Source: Chitinophagaceae bacterium
GTDB lineage: Bacteria > Bacteroidota > Bacteroidia > Chitinophagales > Chitinophagaceae
NCBI GenBank assembly: GCA_013696395.1
Contig: JACCYQ010000023.1
Coordinates: forward strand, 39,763-103,762
Length of the DNA: 64,000 nucleotides
Reading direction: 5' to 3'
The notes under the pieces were generated by a model. The model was given only the letters and a program-made list of their open reading frames with translations. It made no database searches and was not told the origin of the DNA. The position numbers were made by a program, and so were the translations under genes. Below, in pieces: positions 57,330 to 64,000 of the stretch. Position 1 is the first letter of the stretch. Every line of letters starts with the position of its first letter.

Positions 57330-59561
57330 TTAAATTGTTTGTAAAGCAGCCCCTGCCTCTTCTTTATCCAGAAAACGCTCAATGGCAGTGTCATACCTGT
57401 CTTTCCATTCATTCACATCGCCCCATGATTCTCCATCTATAATTATATCCCCACTTGTAACTACACCCAGGCGGGTAAATGGAATATTTCCCGATAATTT
57501 CTCAAATTCTACAGTATTGCCTGCTTCCACACTTATTACTACCCTGCTGGGGGCCTCACCAAAAAGAAAAGCATCCTTACGGATATGATCAGCTGTTTTT
57601 ATATCGAATCCTAAACCTTCAACAAAGCCACTTTCGCAAAGTGCGACAAATAAACCACCCTCACTGGTGTCATGTGCAGAAAGGACTTTTCTATCCCTGA
57701 TCATTGAAATTAATTTTTGTTGCAAACTAAATTCAGCATCCAGGTTAAAACGAGGAGCGGGAGAATGTTTTACATGAAGTATGGAGTAAAGGTATTCGGA
57801 TGAACCGAGATCTTCATTTATTTCACCCAATACATAAATTACATCTTCTTCATTTTTAAAACCTAATGTCATTCGTTGATTGAGATCTTCCAGTAAACCA
57901 ACCATGCCAATAGTGGGCGTTGGATATACAGGACCATCAGGATTCTGATTATAGAAACTTACATTTCCACCGGTTACCGGTGTATTAAACTTTACACATG
58001 CTTCACCCATACCCTTGATAGCATTCACAAATTGAAAATAAACTTCAGGATCATAAGGATTGCCAAAATTTAAACAATTGGTTACACCTAATGGCTCGCC
58101 ACCACTGCATACAATATTACGGGCTGCTTCACTAACCGCCATCATAGCTCCTTTGTAAGGATCACTATATACATAACGGCTGTTACAATCTGTTGTTACT
58201 ACCAAACCTTTGGGGGTTCCTTTTACATGTATTACCGCAGCATCAGAAGGATTATTTGTACTGGTATTGGCAATGCCAACCATGCTGTCATATTGGTTAT
58301 ATATCCATCTTTTATTTGCAATTGATGGAAGGGCAATGATCTTTTCAGCTACTGCTTTTAAATTAGCCGGAACTTTAATGGAAGCCGGATTAAAATTGCG
58401 GATAGATTCGAAATAGGTAGGTTCATTATATTCCCGGTCATACTGTGGTGCACCTCCCCCCAAAACCAGTTCTTCAGCAGGTATTAATGCTTCCAGGTTT
58501 CCATGCATATAAAAATGCAGAAGGCCATCTGTTGTAACTTTTCCAATCACTTCACAGGGTAGGTCCCATTTATCAAATATTTGTTTTACTACATCCTCTT
58601 TACCTTTTTGCACTACCATCAGCATTCTTTCCTGGCTTTCACTTAAGAGTAATTCCCAGGCTTTCATGTCTTGCTGACGGGCAGGCACTTTATCCAGGTC
58701 AATACGCATTCCTACACCACCCTTTGCACTCATTTCAGCTGTGGAACAAATAATGCCGGCAGCTCCCATATCCTGCATTCCAACTATAGCTTTAGTCTTG
58801 ATAACTTCCAGACAAGCTTCCAGTAATTTCTTTTCCTGGAAAGGATCCCCTACCTGCACGGCTGGCAACTCTTCTGCGCTTTCTGCGGTTATATCCGCAG
58901 ACGCAAATGAAGCTCCTCCGATGCCATCCTTGCCGGTAGCGCTACCTACAAACATAACCGGGTTGCCTTCACCCTCAGCAGTAGCCGAAACTGTTTCACC
59001 GGCTTTTACGATGCCCACACTCATTGCATTTACCAAAGGATTGGTATGATAACATTCATCAAAATAAACTTCGCCGCCAACAGTAGGAACACCAAAACAA
59101 TTTCCATAATGACCAATACCATGTACCACCCCTGATAAAAGATGCTGTGTTTTATCTTCTTCCAGTCTGCCAAATCGCAGGGAATTAAGTGCGGCAACAG
59201 GACGGGCACCCATCGTAAATATATCCCGGTGAATGCCACCTACCCCGGTGGCGGCACCCTGGAATGGTTCTATGGCTGAAGGGTGATTATGCGATTCAAT
59301 TTTAAAAACTACACCCAATCCATCACCTATATCCATAAGACCTGCATTCTCTTCACCGGCTTTAACCAGCATACGGCCACCTTCTCTTGGTAATGTTTTT
59401 AACCATTTTATTGAATTTTTATAACTGCAATGCTCACTCCACATGGCGGAGAATGCACAGAGCTCTGTAAAGTTTGGCGTACGTTTCAGCTTTTTTTTAA
59501 TCACTTCAAATTCATCGGCCGTAAGTCTTAATTGCTTTGCAGTGTCAACAGTGATTTCCAT
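57330..59561 (-). CDS. purL: Phosphoribosylformylglycinamidine synthase subunit PurL
   Basis: MWSEHCSYKNSIKWLKTLP..., VFKIESHNHPSAIEPFQGAATGVGGIHRDIFTMGARPVA... Confidence 0.97.
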   Translation of the reverse strand: MEITVDTAKQLRLTADEFEVIKKKLKRTPNFTELCAFSAMWSEHCSYKNSIKWLKTLPREGGRMLVKAGEENAGLMDIGDGLGVVFKIESHNHPSAIEPFQGAATGVGGIHRDIFTMGARPVAALNSLRFGRLEEDKTQHLLSGVVHGIGHYGNCFGVPTVGGEVYFDECYHTNPLVNAMSVGIVKAGETVSATAEGEGNPVMFVGSATGKDGIGGASFASADITAESAEELPAVQVGDPFQEKKLLEACLEVIKTKAIVGMQDMGAAGIICSTAEMSAKGGVGMRIDLDKVPARQQDMKAWELLLSESQERMLMVVQKGKEDVVKQIFDKWDLPCEVIGKVTTDGLLHFYMHGNLEALIPAEELVLGGGAPQYDREYNEPTYFESIRNFNPASIKVPANLKAVAEKIIALPSIANKRWIYNQYDSMVGIANTSTNNPSDAAVIHVKGTPKGLVVTTDCNSRYVYSDPYKGAMMAVSEAARNIVCSGGEPLGVTNCLNFGNPYDPEVYFQFVNAIKGMGEACVKFNTPVTGGNVSFYNQNPDGPVYPTPTIGMVGLLEDLNQRMTLGFKNEEDVIYVLGEINEDLGSSEYLYSILHVKHSPAPRFNLDAEFSLQQKLISMIRDRKVLSAHDTSEGGLFVALCESGFVEGLGFDIKTADHIRKDAFLFGEAPSRVVISVEAGNTVEFEKLSGNIPFTRLGVVTSGDIIIDGESWGDVNEWKDRYDTAIERFLDKEEAGAALQTI

Positions 59562-59641
59562 TTTTTATATTTCGTTTGAATTTAATTGGAATGGGGTGAT
59601 GAGAAACCCCGGTGAGCGACAAAGCTACAAAACTGTAAGGC

Positions 59642-60976
59642 ATGTTCAGGTTAACAACGTTGCAAGTTTTTGTAAATAATAATTTATACTTTGCACGTAA
59701 AAAATTTAACTGCTTGGATTACTTGCTGTTTGTTGGCTACCTGGTTTTGTTTACCTGGCTGGTTACTAAATTGAAATTTTATAAAAATTCTCAATTAAAT
59801 AATTCTCAACTGATCATTATTTTTTTATTGAAAGTAATGGCTGGAATTTTTTATGGCTGGGTAGGTGTGTATTATGGCAATATGGCTAAAATGGTCGATA
59901 CATGGTCCTATCATTATCTCAGCCTGCAGGAGTTCCAACTATTAAAAGATAATCCAGGGGAATATTTTACAAATTTAATTTACTATCCTTATGCCGATGG
60001 ATATTTAAAATTCTTTGGTACCGATAACTCCTATTGGAATGATCTAAAAGTAAATTTCTTTATCAAGGTCCTCTCTTTATTCAACATCCTTAGTTTAGGT
60101 AACTATTATATCAATGTTATTTTCTACTCTTTTATAACTATGATAGGTCCCATTGCCATGTACCGGGTAATGATTGATGTTTATCCCGGGAAAAAATTAC
60201 AGGTGATCCTGGCAACTTTCCTGGTTCCTTCATTTTTATACTGGACCAGCGGTTTACATAAGGAAGGTTTTCTTTTTCTGGGACTCTCTTTAATCACTTA
60301 TTGTATTTATTTTGGTTTGAAGGAAAATCGATGGTCAATCAAAAGAATCCTGGTGATAATCTTTTCAATGATCCTTATCCTGGCTTTGCGTAATTTTTTG
60401 ATCGTACTATTTGCTCCCGCCATATTTGCCTGGTTATTGGCTGCAAAATGGCCTCAAAGAGGACTAACGGTATTTTTTCTATGCTACCTCGTTTTTGGAA
60501 TTTTATTTTTTACAACGCGTTATGTAAATGAAAAGTTTGATTTTCCCGCCGCTGTAGTTACCAAGCAAGGCGCATTTATGGCGCATTCAGGCGGATCTGA
60601 GGTTGATGTGCGCAGACTGGAACCAACTGTAATCAGTTTTATCATCAACGCTCCTCAAGCGATTAGTTTGTCTGCTTTAAGGCCATATCCTTCGGATGTA
60701 AGCCATATTCTTTCGCTGGCTGCCGCAGTTGAAATTTTCCTGCTATTGTTACTCTTTACGCTTTTCCTTCTCACAAATACTCATGAAGCACAATCCAGGA
60801 ATTTCATTATTTTCTGTGCATTCTTTGCATTTTCCCTGCTTTTTACCATAGGATTCACGGTAAATTTTATAGGAGCGATTGTTCGCTATCGAAGCATTGC
60901 CTTTCCATTTCTATTAACACCCGTCATATGCCAGATTAACTGGCGCAAGCTTCAAACTATGCTTGCATTAAGTTAA
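59642..60976 (+). CDS. Polytopic membrane protein of unknown function
   Basis: 444 aa with about 10 hydrophobic segments; LAFLVPSFLYWTSGLHKEGFLFLGLSLITYCIYFGLK-like region resembling polysaccharide polymerase/GT-C-like membrane proteins. Confidence 0.72.
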   Translation: MFRLTTLQVFVNNNLYFARKKFNCLDYLLFVGYLVLFTWLVTKLKFYKNSQLNNSQLIIIFLLKVMAGIFYGWVGVYYGNMAKMVDTWSYHYLSLQEFQLLKDNPGEYFTNLIYYPYADGYLKFFGTDNSYWNDLKVNFFIKVLSLFNILSLGNYYINVIFYSFITMIGPIAMYRVMIDVYPGKKLQVILATFLVPSFLYWTSGLHKEGFLFLGLSLITYCIYFGLKENRWSIKRILVIIFSMILILALRNFLIVLFAPAIFAWLLAAKWPQRGLTVFFLCYLVFGILFFTTRYVNEKFDFPAAVVTKQGAFMAHSGGSEVDVRRLEPTVISFIINAPQAISLSALRPYPSDVSHILSLAAAVEIFLLLLLFTLFLLTNTHEAQSRNFIIFCAFFAFSLLFTIGFTVNFIGAIVRYRSIAFPFLLTPVICQINWRKLQTMLALS

Positions 60977-60999
60977 ATAATCTATAATATGTAGATTAT
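60977..60999. repeat. Inverted repeat between membrane protein gene and glutamine synthetase gene
   Basis: ATAATCTA-TAATATG-TAGATTAT, 8-bp arms. Confidence 0.55.
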
Positions 61000-61143
61000 C
61001 TACGTTATTAGATGTAATTCAGACTGTAAATATGAAATAATTCATATTTTTTTCCACATTACCTCCAATTTTTGTCACGTTATGGAAAAATTATTGGCTA
61101 TAAGTCAGGAATAGTCTTTTTTTGCGTCAAATAAAATTATATT

Positions 61144-63333
61144 ATGTCTTTACGATTTGATGCGATTAATAATCTTAATAATGGCAAAGAAGTAAAAGTT
61201 GCCGGCTCAAAAAAAATCACTGCTATTTTTGGTGAAAATGTATTTACTCACCAGGTAGCCAGGGATTTTTTAAGTGGTGAAGCTTATAAAAGCTTGATGA
61301 ATTCCATAAAAGCAGGTCAAAAAATAGATCGAACCATGGGTAGCCAGATTGCTATGGGCATCCGTAGCTGGGCTGAATCGAAAGATGTTACTCATTTTAC
61401 TCATTGGTTTCAACCATTAACCGGCACAACTGCCGAAAAACACGATTCTTTTTTTACTTTGAAAAGTGATGGCAGCGCATTGGAAACATTTGATGCAGAT
61501 GCCCTGATACAACAGGAGCCGGATGCTTCATCTTTTCCCAGTGGTGGATTAAGAGCAACCTTCGAAGCCCGGGGCTATACAGCCTGGGATCCTTCATCAC
61601 CACCTTTCGTTATAGAAATGTCAGGAGGGAAAACACTTTGTATACCCACAATTTTTGTATCATATACCGGTCATTCACTGGATTATAAAGCGCCTTTATT
61701 AAAAGCCCTTGAAAGTCTTGATAAAGCAGCTGTTGAAGTTTGTAATTATTTTGATAAGAATGTATCGAAAGTAACCGCCACCCTGGGTTGGGAACAGGAA
61801 TATTTTGTTATTGATGAAGCATTGCATAATGCCCGCCCGGACCTGGTTTTATGTGGCCGTACATTATATGGTCATAGTTCCGCCAAAGGACAGCAATTGG
61901 AAGATCATTATTTTGGTGCCATTCCTGAAAGAGTGTATGCCTTTATGCGGGATTATGAAGAGGAGGCTTATAAATTAGGAATACCCTTAAGAACGCGTCA
62001 TAATGAGGTGGCTCCCTCGCAGTTTGAATGTGCTCCGATATTTGAAGAATGTAATCTTGCGGTAGATCACAACACTCTTTTAATGGATGTTATGAGCCGC
62101 GTTGCCATTCGCCATAAATTAAAAGTACTGTTGCATGAAAAACCATTTGCCCAGATAAACGGCAGCGGTAAACACAATAACTGGAGCATGCAAACAGATA
62201 CCGGAATAAACCTGCTGGCACCGGGCAGAACTCCAAAGACCAACCTGATGTTTCTCACATTCTTTGTGAATACGATTAAAGCGGTAAATGATTATTCTGA
62301 TATCATGCGGGCATCAATCGCATCTGCACAAAATGATCACAGGCTGGGCGCTAACGAAGCACCTCCAGCAATTATATCGGTCTTTATTGGTCGTTATTTA
62401 AATAAAGTTTTACAGGATGTAAAAGAAAGAGTGGGTGATAATTTTGATGAACAGGATGAAAGCCTGTTAAAGATCGATATCCATAAAAGTATCCCTGAAT
62501 TGCTGATGGATAATACGGACCGAAACAGGACCAGCCCATTCGCATTTACCGGGAACAAATTCGAGTTCCGGGCAGTTGGATCTTCTGCAAGCTGTGCTAA
62601 TGCCATGACCACCATTAACTCGATAATGGCCGAAACACTGAAGAAATTTAAGAAAGAGGTGGATGCACTGGTAGAAAAAGGAGAGAAAAAAGAGATTGCA
62701 ATATTACATGTGATCCGGGAATATATTGTAGCCAGCGAAAAAATCCTTTTTGAAGGGGACGGTTATAGTGAAGAATGGGCACAGGAAGCCGAAAAACGTG
62801 GACTGGATAATATTAAGACCACACCTACCGCATTAGATGCAATGGTTACTGACAAAGCAAAACAGTTGTTTAGTGATAATAACGTGTATACACATGCGGA
62901 ATTGGAAGCCAGGCACGAAATAGAATTGGAAAAATATATTAAAAAGGTTCAGATAGAAAGCAGGCTGATGGGAGAAATAGCTACCAGCCAGATCCTGCCA
63001 CCTTCCATCCGTTACCAAAACCTGCTGGCAAAAAATATCATGGGTTTAAAAAACCTGGGCATTGAACAATCTGCATATGCTAATCAACACCAGATACTTC
63101 AAAAAATTTCAGAGCATATTAACAACCTGAGTGATTTGGTGGAACAAATGATTGAATCCCGAAAAAAATGTAATGCTATTGCAGATACCCGTGAAAAAGC
63201 AATTGCTTATGGCACAGAAGTAAAAGATAAATTTTTTGACCAGGTTCGTTACCATGCAGACAAACTCGAACTGCTAGTTGATGATAAAGAATGGTATTTG
63301 CCGAAATACCGCGAAATGCTCTTCTTACGCTAG
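61144..63333 (+). CDS. glnN: Glutamine synthetase type III
   Basis: 729 aa; HFTHWFQPLTGTTAEKHDSF, FPSGGLRATFEARGYTAWDPSSPPF, GWEQEYFVID, RHNEVAPSQFECAPIFEECNLAVDHNTLLMDVM, NGSGKHNNWSM. Confidence 0.97.
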   Translation: MSLRFDAINNLNNGKEVKVAGSKKITAIFGENVFTHQVARDFLSGEAYKSLMNSIKAGQKIDRTMGSQIAMGIRSWAESKDVTHFTHWFQPLTGTTAEKHDSFFTLKSDGSALETFDADALIQQEPDASSFPSGGLRATFEARGYTAWDPSSPPFVIEMSGGKTLCIPTIFVSYTGHSLDYKAPLLKALESLDKAAVEVCNYFDKNVSKVTATLGWEQEYFVIDEALHNARPDLVLCGRTLYGHSSAKGQQLEDHYFGAIPERVYAFMRDYEEEAYKLGIPLRTRHNEVAPSQFECAPIFEECNLAVDHNTLLMDVMSRVAIRHKLKVLLHEKPFAQINGSGKHNNWSMQTDTGINLLAPGRTPKTNLMFLTFFVNTIKAVNDYSDIMRASIASAQNDHRLGANEAPPAIISVFIGRYLNKVLQDVKERVGDNFDEQDESLLKIDIHKSIPELLMDNTDRNRTSPFAFTGNKFEFRAVGSSASCANAMTTINSIMAETLKKFKKEVDALVEKGEKKEIAILHVIREYIVASEKILFEGDGYSEEWAQEAEKRGLDNIKTTPTALDAMVTDKAKQLFSDNNVYTHAELEARHEIELEKYIKKVQIESRLMGEIATSQILPPSIRYQNLLAKNIMGLKNLGIEQSAYANQHQILQKISEHINNLSDLVEQMIESRKKCNAIADTREKAIAYGTEVKDKFFDQVRYHADKLELLVDDKEWYLPKYREMLFLR

Positions 63334-63346
63334 AAAACTACATGTT

Positions 63347-63374
63347 AAACCCCGGTAATAACCGGGGTTTTTTA
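63347..63374 (+). terminator. Intrinsic terminator of glnN
   Basis: AAACCCCGGT-AATA-ACCGGGGTTT followed by TTT. Confidence 0.85.
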
Positions 63375-63521
63375 TTTAAGTTAACAGTACCTCTTTAAAC
63401 CGGCATCATTATTTCACATCCAATGTGTGTTATAATTAACCCCCTGATGAACCGTTTATAATTTCACGTACGGAATATTCGGATCATCAGATCTTGCCTT
63501 AAAAAAACTAAACATTGTAAA

Positions 63522-63977
63522 ATGAAACAGTTACTCACATTACTCGGCTTATTTGCGCTTACTGTTACCAGTTATGCTCAATCTAATGAAGAAAAAATTG
63601 AAAGATCAAAAGATGTCATTTTGGGAAACGACAGGAGAACGGCGGAAACTGACCGTAGCCGGGATGTCATTCTTGGCCGTCGTACCGATGATCGCGGCAT
63701 TTCTGAAAACAGATCTTCTACAGAGATCAACAGGGAATATGACCGTAAAATTCGCCAGGTCCGGAATAATCCTGATCTAACCAGGGCTGAAAAAGAGCGG
63801 ATCATTAAAAGAATGGAACAGGAAAGAAGAGATCGGCTTCGTAAAGCGGATAACCGCTACAGGGATAATGACCGGAAAGGAAAGAATAAAAAGGTTAAAG
63901 GAAACAATGGCAAACATCTTGGTTGGGAAAAAGGAAAAGGTAACCAGAAAAAGAATAAGAACGGACGCAAACATTAA
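63522..63977 (+). CDS. Secreted highly basic hypothetical protein
   Basis: Signal peptide MKQLLTLLGLFALTVTSYAQ; R/K/D-rich with repeated RS(K/R)DVILG. Confidence 0.7.
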   Translation: MKQLLTLLGLFALTVTSYAQSNEEKIERSKDVILGNDRRTAETDRSRDVILGRRTDDRGISENRSSTEINREYDRKIRQVRNNPDLTRAEKERIIKRMEQERRDRLRKADNRYRDNDRKGKNKKVKGNNGKHLGWEKGKGNQKKNKNGRKH

Positions 63978-64000
63978 CAACGTAAATCATTTTTTTAAAG

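Overview
The window is 64 kb of a low-GC Bacteroidota chromosome, probably Chitinophagaceae-like judging by protein content (GLPGLI family, ECF sigma, GSIII) and TAnnTTTG promoters. The backbone is conserved and housekeeping. It holds a long minus-strand S10/spc ribosomal-protein cluster (rpsJ-rplC-D-W-B-rpsS-rplV-rpsC-rplP-rpmC-rpsQ-rplN-X-E-rpsN-rpsH-rplF-R-rpsE-rpmD-rplO-secY-map) and a fragmented str cluster (rpsL-rpsG // fusA). Other recognisable genes are rpsA, ilvE, aroE, a ComA-like phosphosulfolactate synthase, yidC, pyrG, proC, hldD, purL, type III glutamine synthetase, proline dehydrogenase, a chromate transporter and one tRNA-Val(GAC). I saw no CRISPR array, transposase, prophage or recognisable defence island. 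The most interesting signals are: (1) r-protein intercistronic spacers that are long and carry small palindromic or repeated elements, including a perfect 18-mer in two spacers; (2) interruption of the str/S10 order by opposite-strand genes, one encoding a Lys/Ala/Pro histone-H1-like repeat protein, with separate terminators and two promoters of identical geometry; (3) a probable frameshift in an MgtC-family gene; (4) a palindromic element inside the rpsA reading frame encoding LPAGQAG; (5) an RGG/RDD-rich tail on uS3; (6) rare Shine-Dalgarno-like sites at rpsH and rplE with identical spacing; (7) a possible HolD/UDG-fold-like protein next to rdgB. None is proven to be a new system. All calls come from reading the sequence without database searches.
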